Assembly: GCA_006227085.1 (NCBI GenBank)
Contig: SBFY01000070.1
Span: forward strand, 1-6,051
Direction: 5' to 3'
Source of the DNA: Gammaproteobacteria bacterium
GTDB lineage: Bacteria; Pseudomonadota; Gammaproteobacteria; Pseudomonadales; M0112
DNA: 6,051 bases
Shown: positions 1 through 5,089 of the stretch, in pieces
Layout: each line of letters opens with the position of its first letter
How positions within the stretch are numbered: the stretch's first letter is position 1
The notes under the pieces: model-generated
Told to the model about the DNA's origin: nothing
Databases searched by the model: none
What the model saw: only the letters and a program-made list of their open reading frames with translations
Program-made: the position numbers and the translations under genes

Positions 1-155
1 AACACATCGACGATGGAAAACACAATGCCCGGCAAGTACACGCCGATCACCACCGCCGTCAGCAGGAATAACGGGCTGGCGATATTCACTGCACCCACGT
101 GCGTGAGCAACATATCCCAAAGGGGCTGCAAGGCCAGGTCGGTGGCTTCCGGCAT
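1..155 (-). CDS. N-terminal part of a membrane protein, possibly a sterol desaturase-type protein (partial)
   Basis: An open frame reads leftward from an ATG at 155-153 through 51 codons to the window edge without a stop, so only the start of the gene is present. A good ribosome binding site (CAGGAG) sits 6 bases upstream of the ATG, which supports this start. The translated piece begins MPEATDLALQPLWDML. A hydrophobic stretch at about residues 26-47 (SPLFLLTAVVIGVYLPGIVF) is a likely first membrane segment. This arrangement, a short polar lead and then a helix ending near an Asp, is seen at the N-terminus of sterol desaturase/fatty acid hydroxylase proteins. The diagnostic histidine boxes would lie outside the window, so the family name is a guess. 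It lies 123 bp downstream of the MarC-like gene on the same strand. Confidence 0.5.
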   Translation of the reverse strand, partial: MPEATDLALQPLWDMLLTHVGAVNIASPLFLLTAVVIGVYLPGIVFSIVDV

Positions 156-278
156 GATCGGCTCCTGTTTTCCGGTACGCAGCCAGCGGATTATGGTTAT
201 GGGTTTCGCGGCTGACTGGCGGCGGCTTGCCAAAGCATAGCCGCAAAAACAGGAATTTGACTATCGTTATTTCAGGGA

Positions 279-887
279 TCAGGCAGTCAGGAACAGCACT
301 TCGCAGCCACGCACAATCATCTCGATGGCATAGGTACCGGTAAAGATCGCCACCACCCGGCCAATGATTTCCACATACCGGTTGAGCAGCCGCTCATGAC
401 GGGTCACCAGTGGGTCATGGAGGCATTTGAACAACACAATCGAGCACAGCGACGCGGCCACAGCCAACGCTACGGCCACTGCTGAATGAACCGGCGGCAG
501 CGAGGCGCCCACCAGGACACTGGCACTGATGGTGCCCGGCGCGATCATGAATGGCATGGCGACTGCCCCCGCCAGATGCTCCGGATCACCGCGTGTTTCA
601 AATAGCACGATCTTCCCGGAAAACACCGAGCGCACACCGATCAGCAAAAAGATGATGCCGCCAAAAATCAGGAAGGAAGCAAACCGTACCTTGAAGACCT
701 CTTCGAATATGCGCTCGCCGGCAATGGCAAACACGATAAACACCACCACACTGATCAGGTGCGCGCGCAACATCACCGCCCAGAAATCGCGGAAGGCCAA
801 CTCCCGGATCAGGGTCATCAGGTAAATACTCATCAGGAACGGGTTCAACAGCACAAACAACAAGGATGCCGATTTCAGTAACTCCAT
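279..887 (-). CDS. MarC-family integral membrane protein
   Basis: This 202-residue protein has the length and layout of the MarC (UPF0056) family, inner-membrane proteins of unknown transport role. Likely membrane helices lie near residues 5-25, 40-58, 70-90, 108-128, 135-155 and 175-195. Family-type signatures are the Asn-Pro in helix 1 (LLNPF, N15-P16), the glycine-rich segment near 76-86, and MPFMIAPGTIS at 111-121, which matches the conserved P-x-x-x-GPGTI-like region. The start ATG at 887 is preceded by a very good Shine-Dalgarno (AAGGAGG, 899-905), although the 11-base spacing is rather long. The gene begins 18 bp after the stop of the EctR-like regulator on the same strand, so the two are probably co-transcribed. 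Despite the name, MarC has not been shown to act in multiple antibiotic resistance. A link to osmotic adaptation here is inference from position. Confidence 0.88.
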   Translation of the reverse strand: MELLKSASLLFVLLNPFLMSIYLMTLIRELAFRDFWAVMLRAHLISVVVFIVFAIAGERIFEEVFKVRFASFLIFGGIIFLLIGVRSVFSGKIVLFETRGDPEHLAGAVAMPFMIAPGTISASVLVGASLPPVHSAVAVALAVAASLCSIVLFKCLHDPLVTRHERLLNRYVEIIGRVVAIFTGTYAIEMIVRGCEVLFLTA

Positions 888-905
888 CCGGGCGATGCCC
901 TCCTT

Positions 906-1388
906 TTAATCCTGTCCCGAGCGATCCAGTTCACCGACATCGAGTACCGGCGATGCATCGATATCCTGTGCGTCCATCATGTGGGCGATGCGCTGCAACG
1001 ACGCAATCAGCTGCGTTTGCTCCCATGCATCCAGCGCCTGGAACTGGCGGGTAAAGCTTTCCTGCAGCGGCGCCGGTGAACCTGCCAGTGCCTGCCGTCC
1101 GGCGGGCGTCAGCGTCACCCGCACTTTGCGCTTGTCCTGCGATGACCGCTCACGACGCACCAGCCCCTTGCTTTCCAGGCGATCGACGATCGTTGTCACC
1201 GTTGCCTGTGACACACTGATATCGGTCGCCAATTCCGTGCTGCTGGCTTCACCGCGCTGCCGGACCGACTGCAGCACCAGCAGTTGCGGAGCTGTCAGCC
1301 CGGCACTTTTGACCAACTGGCGTGAATGCAGGTCGGTGGCGCGAATCACCCGCCGCAAGGCCACCAGCACGTCATCTATCGGGCTCAT
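906..1388 (-). CDS. ectR: EctR-like MarR-family transcriptional regulator
   Basis: This is a MarR-type winged helix-turn-helix protein of 160 residues, a normal family length. The N-terminal dimerisation helix contains LRRVIRATDLHSRQL (11-25). The helix-turn-helix spans about 31-77, with recognition helix SQATVTTIVDRLESKGL at 60-76. The wing (about 78-94) carries the family D-x-R element (D85, R87). It faces ectA head to head, as EctR1 does in halotolerant methylotrophs, where that MarR protein represses ectABC. The HSRQL and GLTxPQLLxLQ stretches fit that group as I recall it. I chose the ATG at 1388 because GGGAG (1397-1401) sits 8 bases upstream; the ATG at 1418 would add 10 residues but has no such site and overlaps the operator zone. 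Family assignment is firm. Control of ectABC is inferred from position and operators. The gene is followed after 18 bp by the MarC-like gene. Confidence 0.87.
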   Translation of the reverse strand: MSPIDDVLVALRRVIRATDLHSRQLVKSAGLTAPQLLVLQSVRQRGEASSTELATDISVSQATVTTIVDRLESKGLVRRERSSQDKRKVRVTLTPAGRQALAGSPAPLQESFTRQFQALDAWEQTQLIASLQRIAHMMDAQDIDASPVLDVGELDRSGQD

Positions 1389-1395
1389 GCACAAG

Positions 1396-1401
1396 ACTCC
1401 C
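1396..1401 (-). promoter_or_regulatory. Ribosome binding site deciding the ectR start
   Basis: On the minus strand GGGAGT lies 8 bases before the ATG at 1388. The earlier in-frame ATG at 1418 lacks any comparable purine-rich site, so 1388 is the preferred start. Confidence 0.65.
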
Positions 1402-1420
1402 GGGCATTTCGCCCACATTA

Positions 1421-1432
1421 TTAGAACTCTAA
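1421..1432. promoter_or_regulatory. Candidate operator for the EctR-like regulator (palindrome TTAGAACTCTAA)
   Basis: Perfect 5-bp arms (TTAGA and TCTAA) flank a 2-bp centre. The site lies just downstream of the expected ectR transcription start and upstream of its ribosome binding site, where a bound repressor would block ectR. As I recall, the known EctR1 site in Methylomicrobium is also a pseudopalindrome of 8-bp half-sites separated by 2 bp with TTAG-type arms; extending this one to 8-bp arms gives 6 of 8 paired positions. Binding is inference. Confidence 0.5.
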
Positions 1433-1445
1433 GTAATTTTTTGTT

Positions 1446-1473
1446 ATGATAAATATAACTAGCTAATTATCAA
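1446..1473 (-). promoter_or_regulatory. Predicted sigma-70 promoter for ectR-marC
   Basis: Reading the minus strand, TTGATA (1473-1468) matches the -35 consensus at 5 of 6 positions and TATCAT (1451-1446) matches the -10 at 5 of 6, with a 16-base spacer. Transcription would begin near 1439, leaving a leader of about 50 bases before the ATG at 1388. The spacer contains a TAGCTAA element (1460-1466), so a regulator bound there would sit between the two promoter boxes. This is consistent with autoregulation. It is predicted by eye only. Confidence 0.45.
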
Positions 1474-1502
1474 GGATATTTTTAATCCATATTGATTAGC
1501 TA
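1460..1502. repeat. Long imperfect inverted repeat in the ectR-ectA divergent control region
   Basis: TAGCTAAT at 1460-1467 and ATTAGCTA at 1495-1502 are perfect inverted 8-bp arms. Inside them GGAT (1474-1477) and ATCC (1485-1488) also pair about the same centre, near 1481. Counting the full 18-bp arms, 14 of 18 positions are complementary. Each outer arm itself contains or overlaps a small palindrome (TAGCTA at 1460-1465, TTAGCTAA at 1496-1503). Their centres are 37 bp apart, about three and a half helical turns. It is probably a composite operator with two regulator sites. An RNA hairpin role is less likely because it spans the ectR promoter. Confidence 0.5.
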
Positions 1503-1519
1503 ACAAACTAAATTAGCTG
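1496..1519. promoter_or_regulatory. Cluster of TTAG/CTAA half-sites upstream of ectA
   Basis: The perfect 8-bp palindrome TTAGCTAA (1496-1503) is followed by CTAA (1508-1511) and TTAGCTG (1513-1519). With the sites at 1421-1432 and 1463-1466, the gap between ectR and ectA holds seven TTAG or CTAA tetramers in about 100 bases. This cluster lies 16-39 bases before the ectA start codon, so a protein bound here could block ectA transcription or elongation. No convincing -35/-10 pair for ectA was found; TTTAAT (1481-1486) is a possible -10 without a good -35. Confidence 0.4.
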
Positions 1520-1527
1520 TTTTACCT

Positions 1528-1531
1528 GGAG
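1528..1531 (+). promoter_or_regulatory. Closely spaced ribosome binding site of ectA
   Basis: GGAG is separated from the ATG at 1535 by only 3 bases, shorter than usual. No better site precedes the next in-frame ATG at 1553, and an in-frame TAG at 1514 excludes an upstream extension, so 1535 is kept as the start. Confidence 0.45.
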
Positions 1532-1534
1532 CTT

Positions 1535-2068
1535 ATGACTACTGGCAGCGGCATGACTGCATCGCCCTTCCCCTATCACGACCTGACCCTGTTACCCCCG
1601 GATGCCACCCTCGGCCACCAGGTTGCCGAACTGGTGCGGCGCTGCCCGCCGCTGGATCCCAATTCCACCTACTGCAACCTGCTGCAATGTCACCATTTTG
1701 CCGGGACGTCCTGCGCGGCCCTGACCGCCTCGAAAGGGCTGGCGGGCTTTGTGTCGGGCTACCTGCTGCCGATGGCACCCGACACCCTGTTCATCTGGCA
1801 GGTGGCGGTCGACCAGCCAGCCCGTGGCCAGGGATTGGGGCAACGCATGATCCAGCACATCCTGTCGCGCCATATTTGCCAGCCTGTCCGCTATATCGAA
1901 ACCACGGTGACCGACAGCAACCAGGCGTCGATCGCCATGTTTGCACGACTGGCCGCAACACTGGGCGCTGCGGATATCAACACATCCGTGCTGTTTGATC
2001 GCCAACGTCACTTCCTGGGCCTGCATGACTCGGAAACCCTGTTACGCATCGGACCCATCGCGCCGTAG
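1535..2068 (+). CDS. ectA: L-2,4-diaminobutyrate gamma-N-acetyltransferase EctA
   Basis: EctA catalyses the second committed step to ectoine, moving an acetyl group from acetyl-CoA to the gamma-amino group of L-2,4-diaminobutyrate in the cytoplasm. The 177-residue protein is a GNAT-fold enzyme. The EctA hallmark CPPLDPNSTY is at 37-46. VSGYLLP is at 73-79 and IWQVAVDQPARGQGLG at 87-102, the latter holding the acetyl-CoA pyrophosphate loop (R97-x-x-G100-x-G102). ETTVTDSNQAS follows at 122-132 and the typical RIGP near the C-terminus. D41, W88 and N129 fall where the family has conserved substrate-pocket residues. It is the first gene of the operon, 69 bp ahead of ectB. The first codons may be dispensable: translation could begin at the ATG at 1553 (residue 7), but that has no ribosome binding site. 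Identification is secure from the motifs and from the ectB and ectC neighbours. Confidence 0.96.
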   Translation: MTTGSGMTASPFPYHDLTLLPPDATLGHQVAELVRRCPPLDPNSTYCNLLQCHHFAGTSCAALTASKGLAGFVSGYLLPMAPDTLFIWQVAVDQPARGQGLGQRMIQHILSRHICQPVRYIETTVTDSNQASIAMFARLAATLGAADINTSVLFDRQRHFLGLHDSETLLRIGPIAP

Positions 2069-2137
2069 CTTTCTGCTGCACAGCGCTGATAAAGCCCGCA
2101 TGCCGGATCCTGATCACACCATCACATGAGGTAACTG

Positions 2138-3472
2138 ATGAAAATTTTTGATGAAATTGAATCTGAAGTACAAAGTTATGCGCGCTCTTTCCCTCGCGTA
2201 TTCCACAAGGCCAAGGGCGTTTTCCTGCATGACACGGAGGGAAACCAATACCTGGATTTCCTTGCCGGTGCCGGTACATTGAATTACGGACACAACAATC
2301 CGCTGTTCAAGAAATCATTGCTGGATTACATCGACTCCGATGGCATCACCCACGGACTCGACATGCACACACGCGCCAAGGGTGAATTCCTGGAAACATT
2401 CAACGAGGTCATCCTGAAACCCCGCAAGCTGGAATACATGGTGCAATTTACCGGCCCGACCGGCACCAATGCGGTGGAGGCTGCCATGAAAATTGCCCGC
2501 AATGTGACGGGCCAGCAAAACATCATCACGTTCACGAACGGATTTCATGGGGTCAGCCTCGGTTCATTAGCCGCGACCGGCAATGCCCACCACCGCAATG
2601 CTGCGGGCATCAGCCTGTCCGGCACGCATCGCATGCCCTATGACGGTTATCTCGGTGATCATATCGATACCACTGAATACCTGGACAAGGTGTTGTCGGA
2701 TTCCAGCAGCGGCATTAATTCCCCCGCCGCCGTCATTGTGGAAACCGTCCAGGGTGAAGGTGGCATCAATGCTGCCAGCATCAGTTGGCTGAAAAGCCTG
2801 GAACGGGTATGCCGCAAGCATGGCGTATTACTGATCGTTGATGACATCCAGGCAGGCTGCGGTCGCACAGGCACTTTTTTCAGCTTTGAGGAAGCCGGCA
2901 TCCAGCCGGATATCGTGACCTTGTCAAAATCACTGAGTGGTTATGGCCTGCCATTTGCCGTAGTGCTGATGAAACCGGAACTGGATCAGTGGAAGCCTGG
3001 TGAACACAACGGTACATTCCGTGGCAACAACCTGGCGTTTGTAACCGCGAAAGCGGCGATTGACCACTACTGGCGTGATGATGCGTTCAGCAAGGACATC
3101 CAGCGCAAGGGGCGCTTGATTGCAGAACGCCTGTCAGATATTGCCCAGCGATACGGCGATGGCCGCTTTGCCGTCAAGGGGCGCGGGATGTTCCAGGGGA
3201 TCAATTGCATCAATGGTGAATTTGCCAGCAAGATTACCCACAAGGCATTCCAGGAAGGCCTCATCATTGAAACCAGCGGGGCAGATGACCAGGTTGTCAA
3301 ACTGCTATGCCCGCTGATCATCACCGATGAACATTTGCAAGACGGCCTCGACATCATTGAAGCCAGCATCAAGGAAACCTGCGAAACCAGTGACCGCCTT
3401 CCAGAACGCAGGCAGTTCTTCAACGACAGCAACAATGTCGTCACATTACTCAACCGCCTGCGCAAGCGCTGA
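2138..3472 (+). CDS. ectB: Diaminobutyrate--2-oxoglutarate transaminase EctB
   Basis: EctB is a PLP-dependent class III aminotransferase that makes L-2,4-diaminobutyrate from L-aspartate-beta-semialdehyde with glutamate as amino donor, the entry step to ectoine. The N-terminus (ESEVQSYARSFPRVF, 8-22) and FLAGAGTLNYGHNNP (41-55) are characteristic of EctB. Cofactor features are GPTGTNAVEAA (106-116), GFHG (135-138), IVDDIQAGCGRTG (233-245, D235 expected to contact the pyridine nitrogen), and TLSKSLSG with K264 as the likely Schiff-base lysine. GTFRGNN (292-298) is the expected phosphate-binding part from the dimer partner. The start has a good GAGG site (2128-2131) with 6-base spacing. At 444 residues it is about 20 longer than many EctB proteins I know; the surplus is a C-terminal tail ending in LLNRLRKR. 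It is followed by ectC after 33 bp. Confidence 0.97.
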   Translation: MKIFDEIESEVQSYARSFPRVFHKAKGVFLHDTEGNQYLDFLAGAGTLNYGHNNPLFKKSLLDYIDSDGITHGLDMHTRAKGEFLETFNEVILKPRKLEYMVQFTGPTGTNAVEAAMKIARNVTGQQNIITFTNGFHGVSLGSLAATGNAHHRNAAGISLSGTHRMPYDGYLGDHIDTTEYLDKVLSDSSSGINSPAAVIVETVQGEGGINAASISWLKSLERVCRKHGVLLIVDDIQAGCGRTGTFFSFEEAGIQPDIVTLSKSLSGYGLPFAVVLMKPELDQWKPGEHNGTFRGNNLAFVTAKAAIDHYWRDDAFSKDIQRKGRLIAERLSDIAQRYGDGRFAVKGRGMFQGINCINGEFASKITHKAFQEGLIIETSGADDQVVKLLCPLIITDEHLQDGLDIIEASIKETCETSDRLPERRQFFNDSNNVVTLLNRLRKR

Positions 3473-3505
3473 ACAACCCCACCATCCATACGCCAGGGAA
3501 CAATC

Positions 3506-3898
3506 ATGATTATCCGCAAACTTGCCGATGCCATTGATACCAAGCGTCTTGTGCGCAGTGAAGGCTGGGAAAGCATCCGTTTACTGCTCAAGGAAGACGG
3601 TATGGGCTTCTCTTTCCACATCACCACGATTTTTGCTGGCGCTCACTTGCCAATGCATTACCAACATCACCTGGAGTCGGTATTCTGCCTGTCCGGTGAT
3701 GGTGAAATCGAGGACCGGGAAAGTGGCGCGATTCATCCCATCGAAGCCGGAACCTTGTACGCATTGGATCAACACGACAAGCACACCCTGCGCGCCAACA
3801 CTGACATGGTCATGGCGTGCGTTTTCAACCCACCCGTCACCGGGCAAGAGGTGCACGATGCATCGGGCGCCTATCCTGCCGACTCATCCGGAGAATGA
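3506..3898 (+). CDS. ectC: L-ectoine synthase EctC
   Basis: EctC is a small cupin-fold, iron-dependent cyclase that removes water from N-gamma-acetyl-L-2,4-diaminobutyrate to close the ectoine ring, the last step of the pathway. The 130-residue length is standard. The strongly conserved LLLKEDGMGFSFH (26-38) and FNPPVTGQEVHD (107-118) are present, as is YALDQHDKH at 85-93. The residues reported as metal ligands in characterised EctC, Glu57, Tyr85 and His93, occur here at exactly those numbers (HHLE, TLY and DKH contexts), so the enzyme should be active. The ribosome binding site AGGGA (3495-3499) precedes the ATG by 6 bases. The stop lies 3 bp before the start of a small downstream gene whose own binding site is inside the last codons of ectC, so the two are likely translationally coupled. 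Confidence 0.97.
   Translation: MIIRKLADAIDTKRLVRSEGWESIRLLLKEDGMGFSFHITTIFAGAHLPMHYQHHLESVFCLSGDGEIEDRESGAIHPIEAGTLYALDQHDKHTLRANTDMVMACVFNPPVTGQEVHDASGAYPADSSGE
3890..3893 (+). promoter_or_regulatory. Ribosome binding site of the small gene, inside the ectC 3' end
   Basis: GGAG lies in the last two sense codons of ectC, 8 bases before the ATG at 3902. It supports the small open frame being a real, translated gene coupled to ectC. Confidence 0.55.
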
Positions 3899-3901
3899 AT
3901 C

Positions 3902-4075
3902 ATGAGCAGATCATCCAGTAAACAGATCACATTGAGCCGCGAAGAACTTGATGCCCAAGTGGCTGACTTCCTGAAAAAAGGCGGCACGATTGACCAGATC
4001 CCGCCTGGCGTCAGTGGCATGCAGGGCAACCATAAAGGCCCGAAACACATTCGCATCACGCCTGCCAAACGGTAA
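3902..4075 (+). CDS. Small basic protein of unknown function, fourth gene of the ectoine operon
   Basis: This 57-residue protein begins 3 bp after the ectC stop, has a good ribosome binding site at ideal spacing, and ends 27 bp before the terminator stem, so it fits neatly as the last gene of the operon. A Ser/Lys-rich start (residues 2-7) leads to a probable short helix (LSREELDAQVADFLKK, 11-26). Next come a GG turn, IDQIPPGVSG (30-39), and a basic tail with K45, K48, R51, K56 and R57. Ten Lys/Arg stand against five Asp/Glu, so it may bind nucleic acid or an acidic partner. There is no signal peptide or membrane segment. The FLxxGGxIxxIP pattern recalls small gammaproteobacterial proteins such as the tail of the RNA polymerase-binding SutA, but this is a weak resemblance from memory. 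I do not recognise a function. Confidence 0.75.
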   Translation: MSRSSSKQITLSREELDAQVADFLKKGGTIDQIPPGVSGMQGNHKGPKHIRITPAKR

Positions 4076-4102
4076 TCGTCCGCCATAGCGTGACGTCCAT
4101 AA

Positions 4103-4139
4103 AAAAAGCCGGCGGCTCATGCAGATCCGCCGGCTTTTT
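4103..4139. terminator. Bidirectional Rho-independent terminator between the ectoine operon and the convergent oxidoreductase gene
   Basis: An 8-bp all-GC stem (GCCGGCGG at 4108-4115 with CCGCCGGC at 4127-4134) encloses an 11-base loop. It is extended outward by A5 (4103-4107) pairing with T5 (4135-4139). A T tract (TTTTTATTTTT) follows on the plus strand and an uninterrupted T7 follows on the minus strand (complement of 4101-4107). It therefore can end transcription from both sides, 27 bp after the small gene and 10 bp after the stop of the minus-strand gene at 4150. Confidence 0.93.
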
Positions 4140-4149
4140 ATTTTTCACA

Positions 4150-5001
4150 TCATAGCTGTGGAATCAATTTGGAAAACTCGTTAATCATCGGCTCGATGAT
4201 TTCCGGTTTGTTCCAGTTCTCCATACCCACACCGATGTTGCAGCGTGTTACGCCGTAATCGCGGTATTCCTTCAGCAAATCGGCGGTGACCGGTTTCATC
4301 ACCACCATCGTGATGTCCAGTGCATCCGGGTCGCGGCCATTAGCGCGCACCAGGTCACGGAAATCGTTCAGTGCTTTTTTCACATCGGGCATCACCACAT
4401 CGACCGGCATCCAGCCATCCGCCCATTCAGCCGCATGCTTGACACCCAAGGGCCCCATCGCACCGAACAGGAAATTGACCGGCTTTTTCGGTTTCGGCTC
4501 AAACCAGACCGGATCAAAATTGACGAACTCACCGTGGTATTCCGGCTTGGCCTTGGTCAGTAACTCACGCGTGGCCAGCACCGTTTCACGCAACACGCTA
4601 TAACGCTTCTTGAACGGATGCGGGCAAACGTTTTCGAATTCTTCCTGGTTCCAGCCCACGCCGGTACCGATGATGACACGGCCATTGCTCAATTGATCGA
4701 GCGTGGCGATCGTCTTGGCCTGCGAGAAAATATCGCGTTCCATCAACAGGGCAATACCGGTACCGATCTTGAGTCGCTCGGTGACTGCGGCAGCCGCCAT
4801 CAATGACACATATGGGTCCATCATTTCCTTGTACGGTTCCGGCAATTCGCCACCCGGTGGATACGGGGTCTTGCGGCTCATCGGGATATGGCTGTGCTCG
4901 CCATACCAGAGCGACTCAAAACCGGCCTCTTCCAGCGTTTTGGCCAACGCTGCCGGGTTCGGGTCATTGAGGGTATTCATGGAACTGAAACCAAGGTGCA
5001 T
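4150..5001 (-). CDS. LLM-class (luciferase-like) flavin- or F420-dependent oxidoreductase
   Basis: This is a 283-residue single-domain TIM-barrel protein of the bacterial luciferase-like family, closest in pattern to the group annotated as F420-dependent (Rv2161c type). Family marks are LWYGEHSHIP (31-40), the barrel strand KIGTGIALL (78-86), LDQLSNGRVIIGTGVGW (101-117) followed by acidic NQEEF, and FGAMGP (179-184) near the cofactor phosphate site. The substrate is unknown. F420 is uncommon in Gammaproteobacteria, so FMN is the likelier cofactor unless the genome makes F420. The ATG at 5001 is preferred over that at 5022 because GGGAGGT (5008-5014) sits 6 bases upstream of it; that site would lie inside the longer reading. 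The gene is transcribed toward the ectoine operon and stopped by the shared terminator, and it diverges from the SDR gene across 88 bp. Confidence 0.87.
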   Translation of the reverse strand: MHLGFSSMNTLNDPNPAALAKTLEEAGFESLWYGEHSHIPMSRKTPYPPGGELPEPYKEMMDPYVSLMAAAAVTERLKIGTGIALLMERDIFSQAKTIATLDQLSNGRVIIGTGVGWNQEEFENVCPHPFKKRYSVLRETVLATRELLTKAKPEYHGEFVNFDPVWFEPKPKKPVNFLFGAMGPLGVKHAAEWADGWMPVDVVMPDVKKALNDFRDLVRANGRDPDALDITMVVMKPVTADLLKEYRDYGVTRCNIGVGMENWNKPEIIEPMINEFSKLIPQL

Positions 5002-5007
5002 GGCATT

Positions 5008-5014
5008 ACCTCCC
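5008..5014 (-). promoter_or_regulatory. Ribosome binding site deciding the oxidoreductase start
   Basis: On the minus strand GGGAGGT lies 6 bases before the ATG at 5001. The ATG at 5022 would place this site inside the coding region and has no such site of its own. Confidence 0.75.
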
Positions 5015-5089
5015 TTATGCAATGCCTGATAGGATACTGCATTCCCAAGCCTTGATAATTACCATTTCAATAATCGCGGGGCACCCATC

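Noticed and set aside
222..244. Hairpin GCGGCT...AGCCGC with an inner TGC/GCA stem between the MarC gene and the left-edge gene, considered as a terminator for ectR-marC
   Set aside because: On the minus strand the T run comes before the stem, and on the plus strand an A run follows it, so neither strand has a U tail in the right place. It may be a random GC-rich dyad.
2126..2134. Minimal open frame ATG-AGG-TAA overlapping the ectB ribosome binding site, considered as a leader or attenuating mini-gene
   Set aside because: Two codons can easily arise by chance, and the bases are explained by the ectB binding site TGAGGT.
3067..3627. Minus-strand open frame of 186 codons across the ectB 3' end and the ectC start
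   Set aside because: It overlaps two securely identified genes and its Ser/Leu/Arg-rich translation is typical of a shadow frame.
5002..5089. Promoter boxes for the divergent oxidoreductase and SDR genes, e.g. GATAAT at 5054-5059 or TTGATA at 5052-5057
   Set aside because: No -35/-10 pair with acceptable spacing could be made on either strand, so no promoter is called although one must lie near here.
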